From JAZKHT01 sp040385245 (GTDB lineage Bacteria; Pseudomonadota; Alphaproteobacteria; Rhodobacterales; Rhodobacteraceae): a DNA stretch of 64,000 nucleotides. The position numbers and the translations under genes are program-made. The stretch is from contig JAZKHT010000011.1 of assembly GCA_040385245.1 (NCBI GenBank), positions 124,001 to 188,000 of the forward strand, read 5' to 3'. Within the stretch, counting starts at the first letter, position 1. Each line of letters opens with the position of its first letter. Under the pieces are notes generated by a model that was given only the letters and a program-made list of their open reading frames with translations, was not told where the DNA came from and did not search any database. Shown piece after piece: positions 28,003-37,179 of this stretch.

Positions 28003-29208
28003 TCACTCCGCCGCGATGCGCAGGCGCTGAACGGCGCGGGCCACAGGTTCGGCATAGGCGCCTTGGGCCGCGGCCACGCCCGAACCGAACCGCACCTGTG
28101 CCCCCGCCGCCGCCAGCGACAGTTCTGCCAGGCTGATCGCGGCCAGACACATCCCTTCGTTCAGATCGCCCAAATGGCCGATACGGAATACTTTGCCGTT
28201 CAACGGGCCAAGTCCCGACCCGAACGAACAGTTGTAGCGTTCATAGGCGATGCGGATCACGTCGCGCGCATCTACCCCTTGCGGCACACGGATCGCGGTG
28301 ACGGTATCGGAATACAGCGACGGATGTTCGGCGCACACCTCCATCCCCCAGGCAGCGACCGCCGCGCGGACGCCGCTGGCAAGCCGGTGATGACGGGCAA
28401 AGACGGCATCAAGCCCTTCGTCCAGCAACCGGTCCAGCGATTTGCGCAAACCATGCAGCAGTTGGGTGGGCGGGGTGTAAGGGAAATAGCCCGTGACGTT
28501 CATCTTCAGCATATCGACAAAGTCGAAATAGGCCCGGCGCATGGTGGCGGTCTTTGCAGCCTCCATCGCCTTGGGGCTGACGGCAAGGATGCCCAGACCG
28601 GCGGGCAGCATCAGGCCCTTCTGGCTGCCGGTGACAGCCAGATCGACGCCCCATTCATCCATACGGAAATCCACCGAACCCACGGAGGAAACGCCATCGA
28701 CGAACAGCAGCGCATCGTGAAAGGATTCGTCGATAGCCCGGCGCACGCGGGCCACATCGGATGCAACCCCCGTCGCGGTTTCGTTCTGGGTGACAAACAC
28801 AGCCTTTATCTTGCCGTGCCGGTCGTTGCCCAGTCGCCGCGCGAATTCGTTCACAGGAACGCCCGCTCCCCAGGCCAGATCGACCAACTCGACATCAAGC
28901 CCCAGCTTGGCCGCCATCTCGGCCCAAAGTGCGGAAAACTGGCCATGCCGCGCCATCAGAACGCGGTCACCGGGGTTCAGCGTGTTCGTGATCGCCGCTT
29001 CCCATGCGCCGGTGCCGGATCCGGGGAACATCATCACGCGCCCGGACGTCGTTTTGAAAATCTTTTTCAGATCATCAAACAGCCCCATGGTCAGATCGCC
29101 AAAATCGGGCGCGCGATGGTCCTGCATCGGCACCATCATGGCCTGCCGCACCGCTTCGGGCACGTTGGTCGGGCCAGGGATGCAAAGGTGGTTCGTTCCG
29201 GTCTTCAT
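28003..29208 (-). CDS. sgaA: Serine-glyoxylate aminotransferase
   Basis: This is a 401-residue class V PLP aminotransferase. Visible are the CIPGPTNVPEAV start, MMFPGSGTGAWEAAI, and the PLP-Lys segment VTGSQKGLMLPAGL. It converts serine plus glyoxylate to hydroxypyruvate plus glycine, the entry step of the serine cycle. A GGGAGG ribosome binding site precedes the ATG. It is the first gene of the four-gene operon and is divergent from the ScfR-type regulator. Confidence 0.92.
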   Translation of the reverse strand: MKTGTNHLCIPGPTNVPEAVRQAMMVPMQDHRAPDFGDLTMGLFDDLKKIFKTTSGRVMMFPGSGTGAWEAAITNTLNPGDRVLMARHGQFSALWAEMAAKLGLDVELVDLAWGAGVPVNEFARRLGNDRHGKIKAVFVTQNETATGVASDVARVRRAIDESFHDALLFVDGVSSVGSVDFRMDEWGVDLAVTGSQKGLMLPAGLGILAVSPKAMEAAKTATMRRAYFDFVDMLKMNVTGYFPYTPPTQLLHGLRKSLDRLLDEGLDAVFARHHRLASGVRAAVAAWGMEVCAEHPSLYSDTVTAIRVPQGVDARDVIRIAYERYNCSFGSGLGPLNGKVFRIGHLGDLNEGMCLAAISLAELSLAAAGAQVRFGSGVAAAQGAYAEPVARAVQRLRIAAE

Positions 29209-29293
29209 GGCAGTCCTCCCATTCGTTAACTGTGCAATGGCACCACCGCGCTAATGTGCAAAATGAAAGCGGGTCCTGCTGTGAATGCGAGAA

Positions 29294-29330
29294 TTTACAA
29301 AGCACCAATTTTGTAATATTGTAATATCAA
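29294..29330. promoter_or_regulatory. Candidate operator of the sga operon / regulator pair
   Basis: In the sga-regulator intergenic region, TTTACAAA (29294-29301) and TTTTGTAA (29309-29316) form an inverted repeat. TGTAATAT is repeated head-to-tail at 29312-29319 and 29320-29327. RamB/ScfR-type regulators recognise short A/T-rich palindromes of this kind. The stretch is strikingly AT-rich for this DNA. The binding factor is inferred to be the adjacent gene product. Confidence 0.5.
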
Positions 29331-29355
29331 CAAAGCCATCAAGGTGTGCGACGGT

Positions 29356-30753
29356 ATGCAGAAAACCTTTATCGGCCCACATCTGCGCCGCCTTCGGTTA
29401 GAGCGGGGCGAAACCCAAGGGGCGATGGCGCGGGCGCTTGGCATCAGCCCGTCATACGTCAACCTTTTGGAAAACAACGAAAGATCAGTATCCGTTTCCG
29501 TTCTTTTGCGTCTGTTCGACGCCTATGGTGTTGATTGGCGGGACATTGCGGATGAAGACGGCACTGCACAACTGGCCGATCTGCGCGCCGTGATGCAAGA
29601 CCCCCTGTTTAGTGATGGACGTGCGGACCTTACACAACTACGCGCCGCCTTGGTGCACAGCCCGGCCCTGGTGCAGGCGTTCCTGACATTGCACCGGTCT
29701 TATCAGGCGGCGACAGATCACCTTCTTACACTGACCGAAGGCGAAGCGCCGTCCATCGCCGCCTCGCCCGAAGCGGCGGTGCACAATGTCTTTCGCCGTC
29801 ATCGCAACCACTTTCGGGAACTGGAGGAAGCGGCCGAACAGTTCTGGTCTGGTGTCGCACCGGAGCGGGATGAAACCTACGTCGCCCTGAAGCTTCGGTT
29901 GCGCGAAAAGGTGGGCGTCACCGTGCGACTTGTCGCGGTCGAGGATCTGCCCGGCACCCTGCGCCAGTACGACGAGGCCCGCCGCGAAATCCTGCTGTCC
30001 GAGGCGCTGGACCATACCAACCGCACTTTTCAGCTTGTCCATATGGCGGGGCTGCTGGAACAACGCGACGTGTTGGATGCCGTGCTGTCCCGGTCAGGGA
30101 TCAGCGATCCCCGTGGCCTGTCACGCTTGCGGGTCGAGTTGGCCAACTATTTTGCTGCGGCGGTGCTGATGCCCTACGACGCGTTTCTGGCGCAGGCGCG
30201 GTTGACGAAATACGATCTTGACCATATCGCCACGCGGTTCGGGGTCAGCTTTGAACAGGCGTGCCATCGCGCGACCACGCTACAACGCGAAGGGGCGCAG
30301 GGTGTGCCGTTCTTCTTCATGCGCATCGACAAGGGGGGCAACGTCACAAAGCGGTTCAACGCCACCAGCTTTCACTTGGCCGAATATGGCGGGGCCTGTC
30401 CGCGTCTGGACGTTCACACCAGTTTCCGCACACCGGGCCGCATCGTGCCGCAGTTTGTGGAAATGCCGGATCGCAGCCAGTTCTTTGTGTTTTCCAGGAC
30501 GGTCGACCGTCCGACCTGGGCCCGGCACGCGCAGGACAACCGCCTTGCCGTCGCCATGGGCTGTGCAATCGAATACGCGGGCGACATCGGCTATGCCGAG
30601 CAATTCGCCGTCAGCGGCACCCGGATGACCGAAGTGGGCATCAACTGCCGCGTCTGTCCGCGTGCAAATTGTGACCAGCGCGCCCATCAGGCGGTGATCC
30701 TGTCGCAGCCGATTGATGAAAAAAGACGGGGCGCAACGCGGTATGATGCTTAG
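29356..30753 (+). CDS. ScfR/RamB-type XRE regulator (short-chain fatty-acyl family)
   Basis: This 465-residue regulator has an N-terminal XRE helix-turn-helix at about 5-60 (LRRLRLERGETQGAMARALGISPSYVNLLE). The middle is an IrrE-like domain without the zinc HExxH motif (FQLVHMAGLLE). The C-terminal domain is DUF2083-like, with clustered Cys (NCRVCPRANCDQ). Relatives control acetyl-CoA/propionyl-CoA and glyoxylate metabolism. Its position, divergent from sga-mcl-mtkAB, suggests local control of that operon. The ATG at 29356 is used; a GTG 12 bases upstream is possible. Confidence 0.9.
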   Translation: MQKTFIGPHLRRLRLERGETQGAMARALGISPSYVNLLENNERSVSVSVLLRLFDAYGVDWRDIADEDGTAQLADLRAVMQDPLFSDGRADLTQLRAALVHSPALVQAFLTLHRSYQAATDHLLTLTEGEAPSIAASPEAAVHNVFRRHRNHFRELEEAAEQFWSGVAPERDETYVALKLRLREKVGVTVRLVAVEDLPGTLRQYDEARREILLSEALDHTNRTFQLVHMAGLLEQRDVLDAVLSRSGISDPRGLSRLRVELANYFAAAVLMPYDAFLAQARLTKYDLDHIATRFGVSFEQACHRATTLQREGAQGVPFFFMRIDKGGNVTKRFNATSFHLAEYGGACPRLDVHTSFRTPGRIVPQFVEMPDRSQFFVFSRTVDRPTWARHAQDNRLAVAMGCAIEYAGDIGYAEQFAVSGTRMTEVGINCRVCPRANCDQRAHQAVILSQPIDEKRRGATRYDA

Positions 30754-30784
30754 ATCCGTCGGCGTCAGTCAGCGAAGATTTTCG

Positions 30785-31414
30785 TCAAATCAGCCCCAGA
30801 TCGCGCGCCACAATCACCGCCTGTGTCCGGTTTGTCGCAGACAACTTTTTGCAGATTGAGGTAACGTGCATCTTGATCGTCGGCTCTGCCAGCTTCAGGT
30901 CGTTGGCGATTTCCTTGTTCTGCTTGCCTTCGGCCAGATAGGACAGAACCATCATTTCCTTGTCGGACAGTCGCCCGTTCTTGGTCTGACGACCGGCGTC
31001 ATGCCGCTCGCGCACCAGTTCCAGCGGCATGTACTGCTCGCCCGCATGCATGAAGCGGATGGCATTTCCAAGACTGCGGACGCCAGTGGTTTTCAGCACG
31101 ATCCCGGATGATCCGGCATTCATGATCTCGTCCAGCATGCGGGGTGTCGGATTTCCGGTGATGATGGCTACAGGTTTGCCACCGTTCGATTTTATCGCAC
31201 GCCGCAGACCCAGAACCCCGTTCATTCCCGGCATGTTCAAGTCAAGCAACACCACATCGAACGGACCCGCCTCGGTGATCCGGTCCAGCGCATCATCCAG
31301 CGTCTTGGCGGTCGCAACCTCCATGTCGGGCGCTGATGAAAGGTACATTGCGAAGACGTCCAGAACCATTTCGTGGTCGTCGGCAATCAGGATACGGATC
31401 TTGGAATCCGCCAT
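30785..31414 (-). CDS. NarL/FixJ-type response regulator
   Basis: This 209-residue protein has a receiver domain (ILIADDHEMVLDVF, phospho-acceptor Asp in VVLLDLNMPGMNG, Lys in GIVLKTTG) and a LuxR-type helix-turn-helix (LSDKEMMVLSYLAEGKQNKEIA, TIKMHVTSICKKL). It regulates transcription when phosphorylated. The likely partner is the hybrid kinase encoded 0.85 kb away in the divergent direction. The ATG at 31414 is used; an in-frame start 18 bases upstream exists. Confidence 0.93.
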   Translation of the reverse strand: MADSKIRILIADDHEMVLDVFAMYLSSAPDMEVATAKTLDDALDRITEAGPFDVVLLDLNMPGMNGVLGLRRAIKSNGGKPVAIITGNPTPRMLDEIMNAGSSGIVLKTTGVRSLGNAIRFMHAGEQYMPLELVRERHDAGRQTKNGRLSDKEMMVLSYLAEGKQNKEIANDLKLAEPTIKMHVTSICKKLSATNRTQAVIVARDLGLI

Positions 31415-31470
31415 GCCTCCTACAATTGCCATTTCCGATCTCCCGCTCCAACGTCATACAACCAAAACGA

Positions 31471-31653
31471 TACCAGATCAGGAATCGGATGCGCACACAA
31501 CCATACACCTGTCCTATTGCCGTCAAGGATAGCGGTAGGATTGGCCAAGACAATCCGCGAACGTCCAAATGCCGACGAAGTAGGTAAGGGGCCATACTTT
31601 GGTATGGGTTGGCATACGTAATAGGAATGGACCCATCCCCACCCTTTGGTAGG
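31471..31653. promoter_or_regulatory. Half-site array in a divergent intergenic region
   Basis: The 278-base gap between the response regulator and the molybdopterin-fold gene contains four GGTA(A/G/T)G half-sites, at 31534, 31583, 31601 and 31648, and one in the opposite sense (TACC, 31471). It also has a 6-bp inverted repeat, CCATAC-TTTG-GTATGG (31592-31607). A NarL-family array is plausible, since that regulator is encoded next door. No core promoter was clear. Confidence 0.35.
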
Positions 31654-31692
31654 TTCGCGCTGCATCGAAAATGCCCGAGGGAGCTTAGCACA

Positions 31693-32217
31693 ATGTCCGC
31701 CATGTTTACGATTTCCCACCTGATGGTGGGGGCCTTTACGTCTGCCCTGTTGCTGAGTGCGTCGCCCGTGCTGGCCGAACTGGCTGCCCCGGTTGGCCCT
31801 GTCATCCTGACGGTTGATGGTTCCATCACCGCGACAAACGCGCCCAATGCCGCACAGTTCGACCTTGCCGCCCTGCAAGCGATGCCGGTTGTCACCTTTG
31901 ACACCTCGACCACCTGGACCGAAGGGGTCAAGACCTTTACCGGCGTCCCGCTCAAATCCTTGCTGGAGGCGGTCGGTGCCACGGGCGGCGAAGTGCAGGC
32001 GACGGCGCTGAACAATTATTCGGTGCGCATTCCCATCGACAGCCTGACCGATACCGCGCCCATCGTGGCCTATCACATTGATGGTGAAACGTTTTCCCGC
32101 CGGGACAAGGGGCCGTTGTGGATTGTTTATCCCTACGATTCGTCTGCGAACTTCCAGAACGAACTGGTCTATGGGCGCAGCATCTGGCAGTTGGAACGGC
32201 TGACATCGGGCGAGTGA
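31693..32217 (+). CDS. Exported molybdopterin-binding-fold protein (oxidoreductase-like)
   Basis: This is a 174-residue protein with a signal peptide (about 1-27, ending SASPVLAE). The rest resembles the sulfite-oxidase/YedY-type molybdopterin-binding fold in short form (TFTGVPLKSLLEAVGA, GPLWIVYPYD). No Cys lies at the place where YedY-type enzymes bind molybdenum, so it may have become a ligand-binding partner rather than an enzyme. It lies 44 bases upstream of the hybrid kinase in the same direction, suggesting a periplasmic sensor subunit. Confidence 0.78.
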   Translation: MSAMFTISHLMVGAFTSALLLSASPVLAELAAPVGPVILTVDGSITATNAPNAAQFDLAALQAMPVVTFDTSTTWTEGVKTFTGVPLKSLLEAVGATGGEVQATALNNYSVRIPIDSLTDTAPIVAYHIDGETFSRRDKGPLWIVYPYDSSANFQNELVYGRSIWQLERLTSGE

Positions 32218-32261
32218 CATCGCCGTCAGGTCAGTTTTGACCCCATGATACAAGAGGTAAG

Positions 32262-34886
32262 ATGAGCCTGTTCTTCAGCGAAGGCGTTCAAAGCCATCGG
32301 CCGACACCTGCTGGGGCGCGGTGGCGTCAGGTTTCGTTTGCGCTGGCCGCTGCGGTTACCATCGCCTCGATGGGGTTTGTCTTTGTTGAAATCGACCGGC
32401 AACTTGAACGGTCAGGCAGCACGGATTCCGACAACGTCACCTGGACCATGGCCCAGGTGGAGGTTGATGCCCTGAAATTGCAGCGCGCGGTTCACAATGT
32501 CGTCGACCGCCCCGGCGACCCGGCGCTGCTGGAAAACGTGCGCCTGGCCTTTGACATCTTTTACAGCCGGTTCATGATCCTGTCGCGATCCGATCAGCTT
32601 GCGGAATTGCCGATCCAGCAAGAGTTGCGGAATGACCTGTGGAGACAGGGGGGGGTGTTCGACCGGTTCACCCCGCTGATTGACGGACCTGATGACGCGC
32701 TGATGCAGGCGACGCCAGCAATGGTCGCCGAATTGGACCTGCTGGTCGAAGTTGTCCGCCGCCACGTCGTTGAATCCCTGCAAGAGCTGATGCAGAGTTC
32801 AGACCAGATGCGGGGGGATCTGCGCTGGTCCCTGCAAATATTTGCCGCAACCGGCGTGGGTTTGCTGGGTATGATGCTGGCACTGTCCAGCGTGATCATG
32901 TTGCAAAATCGGACCGTCGTGCGGCGCAGCGAAGCGACAGAGCGTGCAATTCACAATCTGCGCGCGACCATCGAAAGCAGCCTTGATGCCGTGATGATCG
33001 CGGACGCACAGGGCCGCATCACCGACTGCAATCGCGCTGCGGAAACGCTGTTCCAACTGTCCGGCGACACAGCCCGCAAAACCCGGCTTTCCGATCTTGT
33101 CCGAAGAGAGGGTGCCCCCGGCCCGTTGCGGAACCTGTCCGAGACTGCCCGATTTGCCGACGATTGGGTCGATGCAAAGGACGGGCGGATGACCATGTGC
33201 GCCCGCCGCCCCAGAGGTGCCGACTTTCCGGTCGAGGTTGCCTTGGCCAAGGCGCTGGGCGCCGGGGGGCAACCCATGTTCATCGCCTTTATCCGCGACA
33301 TATCGGAACGCATCGAGCGCGAAGAAAACCTGCGGAAGGCGCGTAACGAAGCCCTGCAAGGACAAGAGGCGAAATCGCGCTTTCTGGCGGTGATGAGCCA
33401 TGAAATGCGTACCCCCCTGAACGGTCTGATCGCCGCAACAGAGTTGCTGCAATCATCCACGACCATGGACGAACGGCAGGAATGGCTGGCTGGCATCGTA
33501 CTCAGCTGCGGTTGGGCGGCGTTGGATCAGGTCAACAACGTGCTGGAACTGACGCGTCTTGGGTCTGAAGAGATGGGCAATTACCCCATGTCTGTCTTTT
33601 CGCCTGTCGCGGTCATCCGTGATCTTGTCCTGCAGAATCAGCCGCAGGCCGACAAGCGGGACAATTCCCTGACATTCGACGAACCGGGCGGGCAGGTGCC
33701 CTTTGTGCGCGGACCGCGTCAGTTGTTCCTGCGGGTTCTTTACAACCTTGTCGGCAACGCGATCAAGTTCACGGATGGCGGTGACATCACCTTGCGCCTT
33801 GCCGTGGTCCCCGGCGAGGTGGCCGGAACGTTGCGCCTGACAGTGACCGTTGCGGATACGGGGATCGGCATTGCCGAGGCAGATCGCGACCGGATCTTCC
33901 ACAATTTTGAAACTCTGGATTCCGGCTATGCCCGCATGCGCGAAGGCACGGGCCTTGGCCTTGGCATCGCGAAACTGTCGGCCGAGGCGATGCACGGGCA
34001 GATCACTGTCGAAAGCACACTTGGGAAAGGCAGCACCTTTACTTTCGAGGCCACGTTGCACGCCGCATCGGGCCGAGGGGAAGCGCCAATGCCCACCCTT
34101 GCCCCCACGCCCGAAATGCGCAGCCTGTCGATCCTGATCGCCGAAGACAACCCGATCAACAGACAGCTGCTGGCCGAAATGTTGACTCTGCGTGGGCATC
34201 GTGTGACGTCCACCACCGACGGGCAACAGGCCGTTGACCACATGTCAGCGGATTTCGATCTGGTGCTGATGGATATCAGCATGCCGCGCATGGATGGTCT
34301 GGAGGCGACGCGGCGCATCCGCGCCATGGGCCTGCAGGTGCCGATCATCGGGGTTACGGCGAATGCCAGCCCCGACAAGGTGCCGGACTTTCTGGCCGCA
34401 GGAATGACGGATGTGCTGGTGAAACCGATCACGGGCAGCGCCCTTCACGCGCTGATCCAAACCCATGTCGCAGCAGAGCTGCCTGCGTCCCCACCCCCGA
34501 TCATTGTGCCGTCTGTGCCTGTTCTGAACGATGACGTGCTGGCAGAGTCGGTCGAAGATATGGGCCGCGACTTTGTCCGCAATATCGTGGCGCGCGTGTT
34601 GCGCGAAGTCGACGGGGTGGTGGTTGCCCTGCGCGATCAAGGGCTTGATTTGCGTTCGGCGGCAGACATGTCACACCGGACGGCAGGGGCAGCGGCTGCG
34701 GTTGGGCTGTCGGGCCTGCATGCGGCACTTGTTGCGCATGAAACGGCCGCTGTGGCGGGCCATGCCCAAGGTGCAGCAGACGCTTTACGCCGCGTTGAAC
34801 AGCTTGTTCCAGTGACGTCAGTCGCGCTGCGATGTCAGGGGCTGGATGCAGGCGAGTTCCAAGGACTCAGGCCAGAACGGCACTGA
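32262..34886 (+). CDS. Hybrid sensor histidine kinase with receiver and Hpt domains
   Basis: This is an 874-residue membrane kinase. Two N-terminal helices (about 25-45 and 190-215) enclose a helical periplasmic sensor of about 145 residues. A PAS domain follows (about 230-350). HisKA has its His near 379 (VMSHEMRTPLNGL). HATPase shows NLVGNAIKFTD, ADTGIGI and GTGLGLGIAK. The receiver has its Asp near 670 (VLMDISMPRMDG). A C-terminal Hpt module has a candidate His near 804 (MSHRTAGAAAAVGL). The AGAGG ribosome binding site fits ATG 32262. It forms a likely signalling unit with the upstream exported protein and the NarL-type regulator. Confidence 0.94.
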   Translation: MSLFFSEGVQSHRPTPAGARWRQVSFALAAAVTIASMGFVFVEIDRQLERSGSTDSDNVTWTMAQVEVDALKLQRAVHNVVDRPGDPALLENVRLAFDIFYSRFMILSRSDQLAELPIQQELRNDLWRQGGVFDRFTPLIDGPDDALMQATPAMVAELDLLVEVVRRHVVESLQELMQSSDQMRGDLRWSLQIFAATGVGLLGMMLALSSVIMLQNRTVVRRSEATERAIHNLRATIESSLDAVMIADAQGRITDCNRAAETLFQLSGDTARKTRLSDLVRREGAPGPLRNLSETARFADDWVDAKDGRMTMCARRPRGADFPVEVALAKALGAGGQPMFIAFIRDISERIEREENLRKARNEALQGQEAKSRFLAVMSHEMRTPLNGLIAATELLQSSTTMDERQEWLAGIVLSCGWAALDQVNNVLELTRLGSEEMGNYPMSVFSPVAVIRDLVLQNQPQADKRDNSLTFDEPGGQVPFVRGPRQLFLRVLYNLVGNAIKFTDGGDITLRLAVVPGEVAGTLRLTVTVADTGIGIAEADRDRIFHNFETLDSGYARMREGTGLGLGIAKLSAEAMHGQITVESTLGKGSTFTFEATLHAASGRGEAPMPTLAPTPEMRSLSILIAEDNPINRQLLAEMLTLRGHRVTSTTDGQQAVDHMSADFDLVLMDISMPRMDGLEATRRIRAMGLQVPIIGVTANASPDKVPDFLAAGMTDVLVKPITGSALHALIQTHVAAELPASPPPIIVPSVPVLNDDVLAESVEDMGRDFVRNIVARVLREVDGVVVALRDQGLDLRSAADMSHRTAGAAAAVGLSGLHAALVAHETAAVAGHAQGAADALRRVEQLVPVTSVALRCQGLDAGEFQGLRPERH

Positions 34887-35055
34887 TCACCGATGCCCAG
34901 ATTGCGGTGCCAAGCACGACGCTGGGCACCAGCCACCACCCCGACGAAATCGTGTGACCGGGCGCGCCGACGGGCATAATCCGTGCGCCTTTGGCCGGAT
35001 TGGCGGAAAGGTCAAAGCCCTGCACAAAGCCAATTGTTCCAACCATCCGCGTCAT
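34867..35055 (-). CDS. Small single-pass membrane protein, unknown
   Basis: This 62-residue peptide has one C-terminal membrane helix (WWLVPSVVLGTAIWASVISAVLA) and an N-terminal half with GFVQGFDLSANPAKGARIMPVG. Codon use matches the host pattern. AAGGA lies directly before the ATG. It overlaps the 3' end of the hybrid kinase by 20 bases, tail to tail. The family is not recognised. Confidence 0.6.
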   Translation of the reverse strand: MTRMVGTIGFVQGFDLSANPAKGARIMPVGAPGHTISSGWWLVPSVVLGTAIWASVISAVLA

Positions 35056-35248
35056 TCCTTGTCAGTGCGTGTCTAACCTGTGACGGAACCGTGCATCTTC
35101 TGTCAACGATCCCTGTTCACCTGACGTTCATCTCAGCCAAATGCGGCAGAAACATATCCAAAAAGTGGCCCGAACGCGCAAACTTCCGCTCAATCGCGCC
35201 GCTTTTCTCGGGGCCTCAGACACGGTATACGACGGTATGCGGCAATCG

Positions 35249-36316
35249 ATGACCGAGATATACGAGAATCGTGTGGCGGGTGGCACCCTTAGGGCCGATC
35301 CGGCGCAACATGCTGTTCTGCCGATGTTCGAAGACCTACGCCTGTGGCTGGAGGCGAATGCCGATCGTCGGGTCGGACTGTTCGCCGGTCTGTTTGCGCG
35401 CCCGGTCACGCCACCAAAGGGCCTGTACCTGTGGGGCGGCGTCGGGCGTGGCAAGTCGATGTTGATGGACTTGTTTACCGAAAGCGTTGCGATCAAGGCA
35501 AAGCGCCGTGTGCATTTTCACGCTTTCATGCAGGAAATCCATCGCGGCATGCACGAGGCCCGCAAGACCGGCGTGGATGATCCCCTTGCCCCGGTGGCCG
35601 AAACCGTGATCCGGGACACGCGCCTGCTGGCCTTTGACGAGATGCAGATCACCGATATCACCGACGCGATGATCGTGGGGCGGCTGTTCGAAAAGCTGTT
35701 CGCGGCGGGTGTCGTGATCGTCACCACGTCGAACCGCCCGCCCGAGGATTTGTACAAGGATGGGTTGAACCGCGCGATCTTTCTGCCCTTTATCGCCATG
35801 CTGCGCGACAGGTTGGACGTCGTGGAACTGGAAAGCCCGACCGATTATCGCCAGCACCGCCTGTCTGGCGCGCAGGTCTATTTCCACCCTGCGGGCAAGG
35901 TCAGGGGCGAGATTTCCGCCATCTGGGCCGACCTGACCGGCGGTGCGTCGGGCGACAAGCTGGTGTTGCCGGTCAATGGCCGCACGGTCGAGGTGCCCCG
36001 TTTTGCCAACGGCATCGCGCGGGCAAGTTTCTGGGACTTGTGCGCCCGCCCGCTTGGCCCGGCAGATTACCTGGCCATCGCACAGGCGGTGCGGGTGCTG
36101 ATCCTTGAAGATATCCCGCAGCTATCCGCCAGCAACTACAACGAGGCAAAGCGCTTCGTCACCCTGATCGACGCCCTGTACGAAGCCCGCGTCCGCCTGA
36201 TCTGTTCCGCCGCAGACGAGCCGGAGCGGCTGTACATCGAAGGGGCAGGCGCGTTTGAATTCGAACGCACCGCCAGCCGTTTGCGCGAAATGCAAAGCGC
36301 AGGTTGGGCCAGCTAA
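35249..36316 (+). CDS. zapE: ZapE/AFG1-like P-loop ATPase
   Basis: This 355-residue cytoplasmic ATPase carries Walker A (LWGGVGRGKSMLMD), VHFHAFMQEIH, Walker B (LLAFDEMQITD) and the VTTSNRPPEDLYKDGLNR sensor region, all typical of the AFG1/ZapE family linked to division and protein quality control. The ATG at 35249 (MTEIYENRV) is chosen by family habit. Upstream in-frame starts at 35141 and 35237 exist and no Shine-Dalgarno settles it. The 193 bases upstream show nothing else. Confidence 0.9.
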   Translation: MTEIYENRVAGGTLRADPAQHAVLPMFEDLRLWLEANADRRVGLFAGLFARPVTPPKGLYLWGGVGRGKSMLMDLFTESVAIKAKRRVHFHAFMQEIHRGMHEARKTGVDDPLAPVAETVIRDTRLLAFDEMQITDITDAMIVGRLFEKLFAAGVVIVTTSNRPPEDLYKDGLNRAIFLPFIAMLRDRLDVVELESPTDYRQHRLSGAQVYFHPAGKVRGEISAIWADLTGGASGDKLVLPVNGRTVEVPRFANGIARASFWDLCARPLGPADYLAIAQAVRVLILEDIPQLSASNYNEAKRFVTLIDALYEARVRLICSAADEPERLYIEGAGAFEFERTASRLREMQSAGWAS

Positions 36317-36356
36317 AAAATCGCTTGTGCCCAAACTTATCGGCCCATGCGCGCCG

Positions 36357-37118
36357 TCACCCCCACGCCTGCCAAAGCAACCGCATCGCCAAGGCGGTGG
36401 AGGTGATGACCAGCAAGGGTTTGATCAGACCGGCCCCGATCCGCATCGCCAACCGCGCACCCAAGGTCGCCCCGCCGATCTGTGCGGCGCCCATGCACAG
36501 GCCAATGATCCACCACGGTGCGCCGTGCAGCGCAAAGGTCAAAAGACCGCCAAGGTTTGATGCGAAATTCAACAGCTTGGTATGCGCCGTCGCTTTCAGC
36601 ACGCCATAGCCTGCCAGCATGACAAAGCCGATCATGTAGAAGGATCCCGCACCCGGCCCGATCAGACCGTCATAAGAACCCAAGATTGGAACCACAAAGG
36701 CGGTGAACCGCGCGGGGCGCAGGCGCTGCACCCTGTCCTCATCCGTCAACCCCGGCTTGAACGCAAAAAACGCGGCGATGCTGATCAGGATGACCGGCAG
36801 CGCCAAACGCAACGCGTCTGTCGGCGCGACCGAGGCCAACACCGCCCCCGCAACGCCTGCGGCAAAGGCGATCAAGGCCGCCCCGATCTGCAGGCGTAAA
36901 TCGACGTGCCCCGCCCGCGCATAGGCCAGTGCCGCCGTTGCTGCCCCAAAGGTGCCCTGCACCTTGTTCGTCGACAGCGCCTCAAGCGGCGATGCACCGG
37001 CCAGCAACAGAACCGGCACTGTGATCAGCCCGCCGCCACCTGCGATGGCATCTACAAAACCGGCAAAAAAGGCGGCGAAAACCAACAGGATGGCAATCTG
37101 CGGCACAACTTCGAACAT
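36357..37118 (-). CDS. TSUP family (TauE/SafE) permease
   Basis: This 253-residue protein has about eight membrane helices. The family signature is at the N-terminus (FAGFVDAIAGGGGLITVPVLLLAGA, then LSTNKVQGTFGAATAAL) and is repeated in degenerate form in the second half (NLGGLLTFALHGAPWW, GARLAMRIGAGLIKPLL). TSUP proteins export sulfite or organosulfonates or take up related anions; the substrate cannot be read here. It is convergent with zapE. Confidence 0.9.
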   Translation of the reverse strand: MFEVVPQIAILLVFAAFFAGFVDAIAGGGGLITVPVLLLAGASPLEALSTNKVQGTFGAATAALAYARAGHVDLRLQIGAALIAFAAGVAGAVLASVAPTDALRLALPVILISIAAFFAFKPGLTDEDRVQRLRPARFTAFVVPILGSYDGLIGPGAGSFYMIGFVMLAGYGVLKATAHTKLLNFASNLGGLLTFALHGAPWWIIGLCMGAAQIGGATLGARLAMRIGAGLIKPLLVITSTALAMRLLWQAWG

Positions 37119-37179
37119 TCACGCGGGCTCCGCTGTCTGGTGGCGCTTCTTCGGTGCGGAACCGGGAAAAGTAAACCCC

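Noticed and set aside
27688..29229. Plus-strand frame of about 510 codons opposite mcl and sga
   Set aside because: Antisense shadow of two well-recognised enzymes; no recognisable domain.
31433..31692. Gap upstream of the molybdopterin-fold gene checked for an RNA gene
   Set aside because: No tRNA-like fold or terminator; only short half-sites and one small inverted repeat were found.
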